Shown: positions 46,017 through 54,321 of the stretch, piece by piece
Layout: the number at the start of each line of letters is the position of its first letter
Position numbering within the stretch: the stretch's first letter is position 1
DNA from: Cesiribacter sp. SM1
GTDB lineage: Bacteria > Bacteroidota > Bacteroidia > Cytophagales > Cyclobacteriaceae
Direction of reading: 5' to 3'
DNA length: 64,000 nucleotides
Assembly (NCBI RefSeq): GCF_020178975.1
Contig: NZ_JAHXBU010000008.1
Location: forward strand, 1 to 64,000
Made by a program: the position numbers and the translations under genes
The notes under the pieces: generated by a model
Database searches by the model: none
What the model saw: the letters and a program-made list of their open reading frames with translations, nothing else
Told to the model about the DNA's origin: nothing

Positions 46017-46601
46017 CTAAAAGTTGATACGCTCCTCGATGGCTTCATACATTACTTCAGTAGCTTCTTTGATAGGTACAGGGGCCTGTGTAATGCGTTC
46101 TTTTTGTTTGAATAATATCTGCTCAATGGTATTTTGCTGATAGTCAAGATCTGTAAGTTCGCCAATATTTATTTTGTTGCCTTGCAGTTTTTGCAAAGCT
46201 GCACTGACTGCACCACAACAAGCAGAGGGTTGTTTTTGACCTATGCGATTTACCTGTCCTATAGACCCTTCTCCTGTGATGCCAATATGCGGGGCATAAA
46301 ATATAACCACGGCGCCATCTTTGGGTACATGATGTGCAAAAGCACTCATTCCTGTTAGTCCTGCAAATGGATAACCGTCAAGGCCTCCCAATTTGAAGGG
46401 GCCTAACATGTCATACGCACTTGGTGGATATTCTATGCTGTTAACATCATCACTGCAGATGCTGTCTGCATGTAGTATCTGGTGTGGTGCTAGACCAAAC
46501 TTTGATTGTAGTTCATTAAAAAGCGTATGCACCGAAGCGGTGGTTGTGTTGGCTTTTGGATAATGCCTGCGTACAACAGCTAAATATTCTTCATCTTTCA
46601 T
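46017..46601 (-). CDS. LCIB/LCIC-like protein, putative theta-class carbonic anhydrase
   Basis: A protein of 194 residues. Key segments are DSICSDDVN (Cys49), GGLDGYPFAGLTGMSAFAHHVP (Gly-rich strand and His90/His91), IFYAPHIGITGEGSIGQV (His105) and PSACCGA (Cys128/Cys129). These match the limiting-CO2-inducible LCIB/C family, a beta-carbonic-anhydrase-like fold with a zinc site of two Cys and one His. Carbonic anhydrase activity is shown for some algal members, but assigning individual zinc ligands here is inference. It starts 5 bases after the bestrophin stop, so the two are translated from one mRNA. Confidence 0.78.
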   Translation of the reverse strand: MKDEEYLAVVRRHYPKANTTTASVHTLFNELQSKFGLAPHQILHADSICSDDVNSIEYPPSAYDMLGPFKLGGLDGYPFAGLTGMSAFAHHVPKDGAVVIFYAPHIGITGEGSIGQVNRIGQKQPSACCGAVSAALQKLQGNKINIGELTDLDYQQNTIEQILFKQKERITQAPVPIKEATEVMYEAIEERINF

Positions 46602-46606
46602 AGCAA

Positions 46607-47611
46607 TCAGGTTAGGATATTGTTGGTGGGGGTTAGGACGGGTGGTACTTCTTTCTCATCCAACATTTGTCGCAAATCAATTTCAATTGTACGGCTTAGT
46701 GCCGTAATCGGAACATCATTGGCTGCACCTTCAAAAGGGCTTTCAGTACTTTCGCCCACGCCCTCCAGTGTCGTGAAAACCCAACTGACAATCATACTGA
46801 AGGGGATATTAAGCCAGACAAGGTTTTCATCCAGGCTCCTGAATTCATTGAGCATGCCTAAGGGCAGCATGATGATAAACAGGTGAATAAAGATGGTACT
46901 AATGCTGGAGAACTGTCTTGGATAAGGGAAGTTTTTGATGCGTTCACTTCTTCCCTGGTGATCAAACAGATCTTTTAGCACTTTCTCCAGTTCTACGTAG
47001 GTAAAAACATGCAGCTTTCCGCTTTCCTCCAGTTGTTTCAGATGGGCGGACTGTAAGGCTATGATGTGGGTTGCTGCGTTTGCTTTAGGTGTTATAAAAT
47101 CCAGCTCTTCGGCAGAGAGCAATAGAGCCAGTTCATCATGGAGCTTAGATTCCCATTCACGAACAGGGTATAGCTTCTGGTACCGGATGTATCTGGTTTT
47201 TACTCTGGCATTTTCCCAACTGCGCTTCTCCCGTAGTTGAAAACACATAGCCGTAAGCCAGGCAATGTGGCGATAGATGAATATTCTTTGCACATTTCGC
47301 AGTTCTTCAGGAGGAAGATCACGTATGAAATCTTTCACCATGATGCCCCAGGTTCTGCTGCTGTTAACAATACTACCCCATATTTTTCTGGCTTCCCATG
47401 AACGTTCATAGGTGGCATTATTTCTGAACCCTGTAATGAAAGCCGCAGCTGTGCCAATGATGGTAATGGGCGCCCATGGCAGTGCAATCCAGTGCCATCC
47501 TGCCAACTTATAAAGGATGGTAGGTACAACAGACAATACAAAAAGCAGCAGCACATCTCTTTGAGACCAAACGATAAATTCGTTCAGTGTAAAGTTTCTA
47601 CCTGCATGCAT
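46607..47611 (-). CDS. Bestrophin family anion channel
   Basis: A membrane protein of 334 residues of the bestrophin/RFP-TM family. The N-terminal transmembrane region and the signature TGFRNNATYERSWEARKIWGS are clear, as are LNEFRSLDENLVWLNIPFSM and the C-terminal acidic segment DVPITALSRTIEIDLRQML. Bestrophins form pentameric channels. Algal and some animal members pass bicarbonate or chloride, while a Klebsiella member was found to pass cations. It is immediately upstream of the LCIB-like gene (5 bases), suggesting bicarbonate as the permeant ion. Confidence 0.9.
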   Translation of the reverse strand: MHAGRNFTLNEFIVWSQRDVLLLFVLSVVPTILYKLAGWHWIALPWAPITIIGTAAAFITGFRNNATYERSWEARKIWGSIVNSSRTWGIMVKDFIRDLPPEELRNVQRIFIYRHIAWLTAMCFQLREKRSWENARVKTRYIRYQKLYPVREWESKLHDELALLLSAEELDFITPKANAATHIIALQSAHLKQLEESGKLHVFTYVELEKVLKDLFDHQGRSERIKNFPYPRQFSSISTIFIHLFIIMLPLGMLNEFRSLDENLVWLNIPFSMIVSWVFTTLEGVGESTESPFEGAANDVPITALSRTIEIDLRQMLDEKEVPPVLTPTNNILT

Positions 47612-47817
47612 AGTAGACCTAAATTTAATAGTGTAATAAAAATGACTATGTCCTGCTTTGCCTAACGCTGGACATCTACGTCTAATCAGGTGCTCATCCT
47701 ATTCCCCCTGACCCCCTTGTAACCCAGGGAAGTATACGTATTGGTGGTTGTAATTCTTATTGCTGATGCTGCAACTAATCAGACTATAGGCATAGAAATA
47801 ATCAAAAACAGAAGGTA

Positions 47818-48117
47818 TTATGATTTGTTTTCTGCTCTATAAAGCACCATGCCCGCGTGGTAGAGTACACCATCAATAAAGTCACCATCAGCTGTAAATC
47901 CGGTATCATCAACATACTCAATATGATCACCCACTATGGTATATCGTCCCTGATAGGCACTTTCTTTACGGCCGCGTGCTTCGTTGTAACGGCCGTTTGG
48001 TAACAGCTCATGACGGATGTACCCATCTATTGTTATCCACATGCCGGCATACTTATGGTTTGGTTGCAAAGCCTGAGATGAGGTGGCAGATTTTGTTTTT
48101 TTTGATTCTGTTTTCAT
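47818..48117 (-). CDS. Atu4866-family small protein
   Basis: A protein of 99 residues. The core YAGMWITIDGYIRHELLPNGRYNEARG, AYQGRYTIVGDHIEYVDDTGFTADGDF and GVLYHAGMVLYR matches the small beta-barrel Atu4866 domain. The N-terminal 20 residues are Lys/Ser-rich and probably disordered. The function is unknown. A 78-bp element shared with the region before the cyclase-like gene at 52264 lies about 170 bases upstream. Confidence 0.82.
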   Translation of the reverse strand: MKTESKKTKSATSSQALQPNHKYAGMWITIDGYIRHELLPNGRYNEARGRKESAYQGRYTIVGDHIEYVDDTGFTADGDFIDGVLYHAGMVLYRAENKS

Positions 48118-48288
48118 ACTTTCTTAAGTTGTAGTTAATGTGATAAAGAACACCACTGCACACATAACTGGTAATAATGTATTACACTGCTTGCAAGTGA
48201 AAAATCAGAAACTGCACATCTTTCCGGGATTCTTTAAGGCAGCTTGTACGCAATTTTTTTTGTAGATCCCAAAATATTGATTGTTCCC

Positions 48289-48366
48289 TTTGTATGTTAC
48301 AAATATACCTGGCAGCAGGTAGCGGGAGGCTACTGCTTTCAAACCAATGCCTGCAAAATTCAAACA
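48289..48366 (-). promoter_or_regulatory. Copy 1 of a conserved 78-bp upstream element
   Basis: Read on the minus strand it begins TGTTTGAATTTTG, continues with ATTGGTTTGAAAG, and ends TATATTTG (a Bacteroidota -7 box of the form TAnnTTTG, 48300-48307) and ATACAAA. It aligns without gaps, about 58 of 78 positions identical, to 52066-52143. It lies upstream of the Atu4866-family gene. The rest of the gap to 48481 shows nothing else. Confidence 0.6.
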
Positions 48367-48481
48367 ACCATTACGGAAAGACCAAAGCGACTAAGTAGTA
48401 CTGGTAATAAACTTGATCAGTGAAGCTGCTTCCATGATCGGAAATTAGAATGAAGTAAAAGCTCTTCAACAGGTGCCTTCA

Positions 48482-48772
48482 CTAAAAAACCTCTCTCAAC
48501 AACGTTGATGTAAATGGAGCTGTTAACCATTCCTGCGTGTCCCTCACAAACTTTTGGAGATGGGGTTGTTCCAGGTGCCTGTTTAACATGTCCTGACTGC
48601 TCCAGCTTTCCCGAACGTAATATATCAAAGGATCTTCTTTTGACTGGAATACTTCGTAATGTACCATTCCCATTTCATCCTGACTCAACTTCTTTAAGTG
48701 CAGCAGGGCATTTTTTAAATGTTCTGCATTTTGATTGTCCTTTGCTTTCAGATTTACCAGTGCTGTTTCCAT
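48482..48772 (-). CDS. Antibiotic biosynthesis monooxygenase-fold protein
   Basis: A protein of 96 residues with the dimeric ferredoxin-like ABM fold: ALVNLKAKDNQNAEHLKNALLHL, MVHYEVFQSKEDPLIYYVRESW and LNRHLEQPHLQKFVRD. Members degrade haem, oxidise quinones or have unknown roles (YgiN-like). The sequence is closest in style to YgiN-type quinol monooxygenases. It stands alone with short AT-rich flanks. Confidence 0.88.
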   Translation of the reverse strand: METALVNLKAKDNQNAEHLKNALLHLKKLSQDEMGMVHYEVFQSKEDPLIYYVRESWSSQDMLNRHLEQPHLQKFVRDTQEWLTAPFTSTLLREVF

Positions 48773-49630
48773 ATGTTTAAATAAAAATGTTAACTGTTTA
48801 GAAGTTGATAGAAAAAAGTGTATAGGTAATTAAAGATTTGAAGGCTTAAAATATGTGTTTTGCCCAATCCATGCAGCTGATTACTGCATGCAAAAAGCAT
48901 GTAATTCTATACAAAGGAATACCTAGTTTGAAATGACGTTCATTACTTTTATTTCATCTTCTGCTTCAGCCATGGCAGGTTTTATGCACCCTTTCCAGTT
49001 TCATGCCCCCCAACCCTATATTGTAGTTAAAGCTTGTAATAGAATAGATTTATAAAAGGAAAATATGATTGCACGCACGCCCCCTGCTAAGCTTTTATTT
49101 AATGTATATACGATAATATAATTTGAGAATATCCCTCGAACATTTGTTGCTAAAAATCGGCATGTTAAATAACACTTTATTTAAACTACCAGAATAGATG
49201 TTTTATAGGATACATGCTCTAAATATGCAGATAATGTAAAATTAAGGGATGGCTTATTTTCGGACAATGTACAGATTATGCCTGAAGTTGTAAGTTTTAG
49301 TGCAGTTGCTTCGGGTATATTAGAACATAGATAATATTTATGTTCGTATACACGGTCTTATAACTTCTTCTTGTTTCCAATAGTAAGGAATGCTCCCAAT
49401 AATGGCTATTCTTTTGATCCTTAGCCGCTGACTTGCAGGCATATTGGCAAGTGTAACTTACGGCTAACTGAAGTTTGGCAATATAAAGTCAGTAGATGCT
49501 GATGTTAATAAGAGTACTTTATATATTTATCTTAGCTTAAGGATTGGAGCGGAGGATCATCTATTGAAATGAGCTTTGTCTGCAACAGTTTTATCTGAGA
49601 TCAATACATATCTTTATCTTATATGATGCC
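48773..49630. other. Long AT-rich non-coding region
   Basis: About 860 bases between the divergent ABM gene and the histidine kinase. No frame with family features was found on either strand, and no long inverted repeat was noticed. The AT-rich part from about 49080 may hold several promoters or an untranslated leader of the kinase. Confidence 0.4.
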
Positions 49631-51979
49631 ATGTTAGCTTATCTGCGTTTTCTCAATCTTATACTAATCCTGGTAGTGTGTGGATCCGCTGCAGTTTTGC
49701 AGGCAGCCCCTTTGTTTCCCCGTTTACCCCAACCAGCAGTAGATAGTGTGCATTGGCGGCTTAAGGAAAGCAGGCCTGACACCCACAGGGTGGAGCTCCT
49801 GCTGCAGTTAAGCCGGCATTTTCTTAATATAGCCATCAATAAGGAAATACAAAGAGAAGTGAACCTGGACAGTTCCTACTTCTACAGCAGTAAGGCAGCA
49901 GCATTGAGTACCTCTTTGTCTTTTGGCAAAGGCTACATACAGAGTCAGTACCTGCTGGGCAGCTTTTTTTTCCAAAAAGGAGAGGAGGAAAGGGCAAGAG
50001 CACTGGTGAAGCAGGCACTGGAAGAGAGCCGGCACTACGACAGGCAGCTGCAGGCCGAGGGCTGGTATTTCCTGGGAGAGTGTTATGGCTATACAGCAGC
50101 AGATTTAACAGAAAAGATCAGGTTCAAGGAGCAGTCGATGGAGATTTACCGGCAAACAGGCAATACAGAGCAGCAGGCGTATTTACTGGAGGCCATTGCC
50201 AACCTGCATTACATACAGGGGCAGACAGCCCTGGCGAATATCAAGCTGCAGCAGGTGCTGGCCCTTTACGGCTCTATCAACTATCCTTTGCTGCACTATA
50301 CCTATAATTTACTGGCAGCTGTTAACCGGGAGATGGGCAACTACAAAGAATCTATCCAGTACAGCCTTGCAGCCATAGAAAGCAGCAGCATTACCAGGGA
50401 TACTTCTGAACTGGGGGAATACAATGCCACCCTGGCCAGAACCTACCTGGCCATCGATCAGCGGGAGGAAGCTTTGTTCTACTATCGCAGTGCATTTAAG
50501 TACGCACAGCAGGAAAAGAACCTGTACTATATTCATGATTTAGCTGGAAGCATCTCCAGGCTGATGATCGCCGGGGGGCAAACCCGGGAAGCCCTTGCCT
50601 TTTATATCGATGCCACCAAAGCTTTTCCCCCGTATAATCATTTGACCAAGGAAGTATCCGCAAGAGCTCTTGCTGAATGTTACCTGGCCCTGAAGGAATA
50701 TGCACAGGCTGAAAAGTACTTTCTGGAGGCGGTTTATCTACTTGAGACAGAGCGGCTGGATCATGGCGGGTACATGGGCGGAACAGATATTTATAAAAGG
50801 GCAGGTAACTTTTACCTGACGGTAAAGCAGTACGATAAAGCTGACAGCTACCTGGATAAAGCCATAGGCCTAAATGCAAAAGCAGGCTCTTTAAGGCATG
50901 CGGTGGATCTTCACTTGCTTATGTTCAAGGTAGATTCGGCCCGGGGCAACTTCCGGGAAGCCATTGCCCACTACCAGCGGCATAAGTGGCTCAATGACTC
51001 GATTTTCAACGAGACCAAGAGTAAGCAGATTGCCAATCTGCAGATCCAGTACAAGACCCAGCAGAAGGATCAGGACCTCAAGCTCAAGCAGCAGGACATA
51101 GCCCTTTTGACCAAGCAGAACCAGGTGCAGCAGGCAAGTATCCAGCAAAAGGAGTTCCAGCGCAATACTTTCATTGCAGGAAGCCTGCTACTGCTGCTTT
51201 TTTCAGTAGTCGTTTATAACCGTTACCGGCTCAAGCAGCAGAGCAACCGGAAGCTGGAGCAAAAGCAGCAGGAGATAAACCAGAAGCACCAGGCCCTGGA
51301 GCAGGTGTTGCTGGAGATGGAAGAGCTGCTGACAGAAAAGGAGTGGATGCTCAAGGAGATTCACCACCGGGTGAAGAATAACCTGCACACGGTGATGAGC
51401 CTGCTCAATTCCCAGGCCTGCTACCTGCAGGATGAGAAAGCATTGTCAGCCATCCAGGAGAGCCAGCATCGGGTGTATGCCATGTCCCTGATCCACCAGC
51501 GGCTTTACCAGTCAAAGAACCTGGCCAGAGTAGAGCTGTCCGCTTATGTACGGGAAGTGGTAGAGTACCTTGGAGATTCCTTTGATGTGCAGGAGCGGAT
51601 TCGTTTTTGCTTGTCCGTTGCCTGTGTAGAGCTGGATGTAAGCATAGCTGTGCCCCTGGGTTTGCTTATCAACGAGGCGGTGACCAACAGCCTGAAATAT
51701 GGTTTTGCTGATGGAAGAAGCGGCACGGTGAGCATTGGGGTGGAGGCCCTGGGGGAGGAGAATTACCTGCTCACTATTGCAGATGATGGCATGGGCCTGG
51801 ATAAAGATTTTGACCCTGTCCAGAGCAACACCTTAGGCATGAGCCTGATGAGGGGCTTAAGCCGGCAGCTGGGGGGCAGCTTTGACATCCAAAGCAGTAC
51901 AGGGGTGCGCATTAGCCTGATCTTCGCCAATACCACGGATGCCAGCCCTTATCCTGATGCCGCCACTGTGCCTGGATGA
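49631..51979 (+). CDS. TPR-containing membrane sensor histidine kinase (HisKA_2 type)
   Basis: A protein of 782 residues. A signal-like N-terminus (LILILVVCGSAAVLQAAPL) is followed by about ten TPR-like helical repeats (residues 60-450), a coiled coil, a membrane helix (about 511-533, FIAGSLLLLLFSVVVYNRY) and a second coiled coil. The DHp box MLKEIHHRVKNNLHTVMSLL carries the likely phospho-acceptor His579. The HATPase domain has NEAVTNSLKYGF and IADDGMGLD. Periplasmic TPRs probably sense a protein ligand or drive oligomers. No response regulator is adjacent. A decayed homologous 3' end is found at 43442-43642. Confidence 0.92.
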   Translation: MLAYLRFLNLILILVVCGSAAVLQAAPLFPRLPQPAVDSVHWRLKESRPDTHRVELLLQLSRHFLNIAINKEIQREVNLDSSYFYSSKAAALSTSLSFGKGYIQSQYLLGSFFFQKGEEERARALVKQALEESRHYDRQLQAEGWYFLGECYGYTAADLTEKIRFKEQSMEIYRQTGNTEQQAYLLEAIANLHYIQGQTALANIKLQQVLALYGSINYPLLHYTYNLLAAVNREMGNYKESIQYSLAAIESSSITRDTSELGEYNATLARTYLAIDQREEALFYYRSAFKYAQQEKNLYYIHDLAGSISRLMIAGGQTREALAFYIDATKAFPPYNHLTKEVSARALAECYLALKEYAQAEKYFLEAVYLLETERLDHGGYMGGTDIYKRAGNFYLTVKQYDKADSYLDKAIGLNAKAGSLRHAVDLHLLMFKVDSARGNFREAIAHYQRHKWLNDSIFNETKSKQIANLQIQYKTQQKDQDLKLKQQDIALLTKQNQVQQASIQQKEFQRNTFIAGSLLLLLFSVVVYNRYRLKQQSNRKLEQKQQEINQKHQALEQVLLEMEELLTEKEWMLKEIHHRVKNNLHTVMSLLNSQACYLQDEKALSAIQESQHRVYAMSLIHQRLYQSKNLARVELSAYVREVVEYLGDSFDVQERIRFCLSVACVELDVSIAVPLGLLINEAVTNSLKYGFADGRSGTVSIGVEALGEENYLLTIADDGMGLDKDFDPVQSNTLGMSLMRGLSRQLGGSFDIQSSTGVRISLIFANTTDASPYPDAATVPG

Positions 51980-52065
51980 TTTTTGACAGGACTTGCCTGA
52001 ATACAACTGATCATAGCAGCTCCGGCCTTCCTTTAACAACAGCTATTCAGGTACGAACGGGAGAT

Positions 52066-52143
52066 TGTTTGAATTTTGTAAGTATTGGTTTGAAAGTGGC
52101 AGGACCTTCCTTTCTGTGGCCACGTACATTTGTACTATACAAA
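52066..52143 (+). promoter_or_regulatory. Copy 2 of a conserved 78-bp upstream element
   Basis: Begins TGTTTGAATTTTG and ATTGGTTTGAAAG and ends with TACATTTG (TAnnTTTG, 52125-52132) and ATACAAA. It aligns ungapped with the minus-strand element at 48289-48366. It lies about 120 bases upstream of the cyclase-like gene and is likely part of its promoter. Confidence 0.6.
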
Positions 52144-52176
52144 TTAAACAACGCTATGAAAACATAATTATGCTAC

Positions 52177-52233
52177 TGCTTACCAGTAAGCATGACATCC
52201 GTCAATCAACTGCTTACTCGCCTTTGAGTAAGC
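52177..52233. promoter_or_regulatory. Two adjacent inverted repeats sharing a GCTTAC half-site
   Basis: TGCTTAC-CA-GTAAGCA (52177-52192) and GCTTACTC-N6-GAGTAAGC (52212-52233) are both perfect inverted repeats. They lie between the conserved element and the start of the cyclase-like gene at 52264, so they fall in its leader and could be an operator or an RNA structure. Confidence 0.6.
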
Positions 52234-52263
52234 TAACATTTTCAACGAAACAAAAATTTACCA

Positions 52264-53022
52264 ATGAATACAAATAATAATTTTGCTTGTATCAAACTTT
52301 CCGACAACACTATTGTGTGTAAGCCAGCAAAAAAGCAAGTGGGAGGCAACAATGGTGGAACCTGGGCAGTAAACGTTTCTGCCCTTTTAAAGGACTACAC
52401 AAGTTTGGGAGAAGAACGGCATTTGGCTTTGCTTTTTCTGAACATAAGGCGTTACACCCAGCTAATGGAAACAGATACTTCGGTGGATGTACCATATTTA
52501 GTGAAAATCCTTTTTCAAATATTTCAAGAATCCATCAGGGATGCCGGCGGCACGATAGTAGAGACTGCAGCTGACAGCCTCTATGCTGTGTTCGGAAAGG
52601 GAGAAGACATCCGGGATGCAATGAGCTTGGCACTGGAATCTGCTAATACAGTTATTCAGAATCTGAAGGCTTTCAATCAGTCCTACGCAAAACCTTATCT
52701 TGGTCACGATATTGAAGTATGCGTTGGTTTGCACGAGGGAGATGTGCTTGTGGGGCATTCAGATCACAAGGGTCAGGAGAGTATTGAAGTGATGGGTTTC
52801 CCGATGAACCTGATGTCTCGGCTAGAGTCAGTTACCAGGGAACTGAATAATAATTTAGTGATGTCAGAGGAAGCATATCAGAGTCTTGATAACCCTAAAC
52901 CAAGGAGTACACGTATGTCAGTTGCATTGAAGGGTACGGCCAAACCTGTAGCAGTTCGCCTGCTGGGTGAACCATATATTGCTCAGCATGCACAGAGGGC
53001 TAAAACAGTAACTACATGCTGA
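52264..53022 (+). CDS. Class III nucleotide cyclase-like protein with altered metal site
   Basis: A protein of 252 residues. It aligns with the cyclase domain of 16783-17751: LFLNIRRYT, ETAADSLYAVFG and MGFPMNLMSRLES. The first metal-binding Asp is replaced by Asn60, while Asp104, Asn182 and Arg186 remain. Glu100 occupies the base-selecting lysine position, as in the other copy. There is no ferredoxin domain: the N-terminal 45 residues contain only two cysteines. The Asn change suggests weak or no catalysis, making it a candidate regulatory pseudoenzyme. It follows the histidine kinase by 284 bases, with its own leader repeats. Confidence 0.82.
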   Translation: MNTNNNFACIKLSDNTIVCKPAKKQVGGNNGGTWAVNVSALLKDYTSLGEERHLALLFLNIRRYTQLMETDTSVDVPYLVKILFQIFQESIRDAGGTIVETAADSLYAVFGKGEDIRDAMSLALESANTVIQNLKAFNQSYAKPYLGHDIEVCVGLHEGDVLVGHSDHKGQESIEVMGFPMNLMSRLESVTRELNNNLVMSEEAYQSLDNPKPRSTRMSVALKGTAKPVAVRLLGEPYIAQHAQRAKTVTTC

Positions 53023-53142
53023 ATTGAGCTGTAAAATATCTAATAGCTTTTGGGCCTTTAGCATTGATTGATAGTCTTTTCAGCTTTAGAGACAAACAAG
53101 AGTAAAACTTAATTGATAAGGTTAAATAAAAATTTTTTAACG

Positions 53143-54045
53143 ATGGCTACTACTGAAACTTTAGAGCATTTCTATCAACATAAGTTTGGATGGTTACCCG
53201 ATAGACTGCAACAAGACATTGGGCATTTTAACGTGTTCAGGCTGGAAAACTGTTCCGGTTTCGGTGGTGCTCCTCCACAGTATGCCCGCAGAGACTTTTA
53301 CAAGATCAGTCTGATCAGGGGGCATTATATATTTCATTATGCAGATAAAAGTCTGGAGACAAACGGCATCACCCTTATATTTTTTAATCCCCAGGTGCCT
53401 TATACAGTACAAAGCCTTTCTGGTGATAATACAGGCTATTTCTGCATATTTAAAGAGGCTTTCTTTACTGAAAAGATGAGGGGGAACATCAGTGAGCTCC
53501 CTATGTTTATGTTTGGAGGAAAACCTGCTTACCTGCTTAAGGAAGAGCAGGATTCACAGGTAAGCGGGATCTTTGAGAAGATGCTGGAGGAAATCGGATC
53601 TGACTACCTCTACAAGTACGACTTAATTAGAAACTACGTGACAGAGCTTATTCACTTTGCGCTTAAAATGGAGCCTTCAGAAACCCTGTATCAGCATCCT
53701 AATGCCAATGCACGTATCACCTCCATATTTACCGAGCTTCTGGAGCGCCAGTTTCCTATAGAATCTCCTACACAACGGTTTACCCTTCGCTCTGCAAGAG
53801 ATTTTGCGGAAAGACTGGCGGTACATGTCAATCACCTGAACAGGGCAATACGGCAAACCACCGGTAAAACTACTACAGAACATATCACTGAGCGTCTACT
53901 CAGTGAAGCAAAAGCACTGCTGAAACATACTAATTGGAATATTTCGGAAATCAGCTATTGCCTTGGTTTTGAAGAGGCTACTCATTTTACCAATTTCTTT
54001 AAAAAGCGAACCAGTCAAAGTCCATCTGCTTTTAGAATGGTTTAA
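53143..54045 (+). CDS. AraC family transcriptional regulator
   Basis: A protein of 300 residues starting at the ATG at 53143 (a TTG 30 bases upstream is also in frame). It is a paralogue of the regulator at 35465: GHFNVFRLE, FYKISLIRG, LELLERQFPIESPTQ-like linker and a C-terminal double helix-turn-helix (FAERLAVHVNHLNRAIRQTTG, ISEISYCLGFEEATHFTNFFKK). Ligand and targets are unknown. It could control the neighbouring cyclase-like gene or the tandem peroxidases. Confidence 0.9.
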   Translation: MATTETLEHFYQHKFGWLPDRLQQDIGHFNVFRLENCSGFGGAPPQYARRDFYKISLIRGHYIFHYADKSLETNGITLIFFNPQVPYTVQSLSGDNTGYFCIFKEAFFTEKMRGNISELPMFMFGGKPAYLLKEEQDSQVSGIFEKMLEEIGSDYLYKYDLIRNYVTELIHFALKMEPSETLYQHPNANARITSIFTELLERQFPIESPTQRFTLRSARDFAERLAVHVNHLNRAIRQTTGKTTTEHITERLLSEAKALLKHTNWNISEISYCLGFEEATHFTNFFKKRTSQSPSAFRMV

Positions 54046-54321
54046 GCTTTCCGGCACCCCTAAGTGCCTGTGCAAGAAAAGCGTGGGTGCATTTATGTAA
54101 TTTAGCAGCAATACAGTCATCATTGGAATTTAGGATAAACTTCAAGGGACCCCCGAGGCATAGATTCTGTTGAGAATGTCCCGGAAAAAAGCCAGGGCTT
54201 TAGGAATCATCAACATCCATAACAGTTTTTTAACATTTGAGAAAAGCCTGACCAATGTTGTCCCCCTACCTTTATCAGATATTCCAGGCTATTGGCCTGG
54301 CGCTATCTTAACTCTGGTTTC

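Noticed and set aside
49836-51388. Leu/Gln-rich minus-strand frames within the histidine kinase
   Set aside because: They are antisense shadows of the TPR and coiled-coil regions.
52065-52277. Short open frames starting MFEFC at 52065 (+) and 48367 (-), similar to each other
   Set aside because: The similarity comes from the conserved 78-bp DNA element. The frames diverge after it and lack protein features, so I treat the element as regulatory rather than coding.
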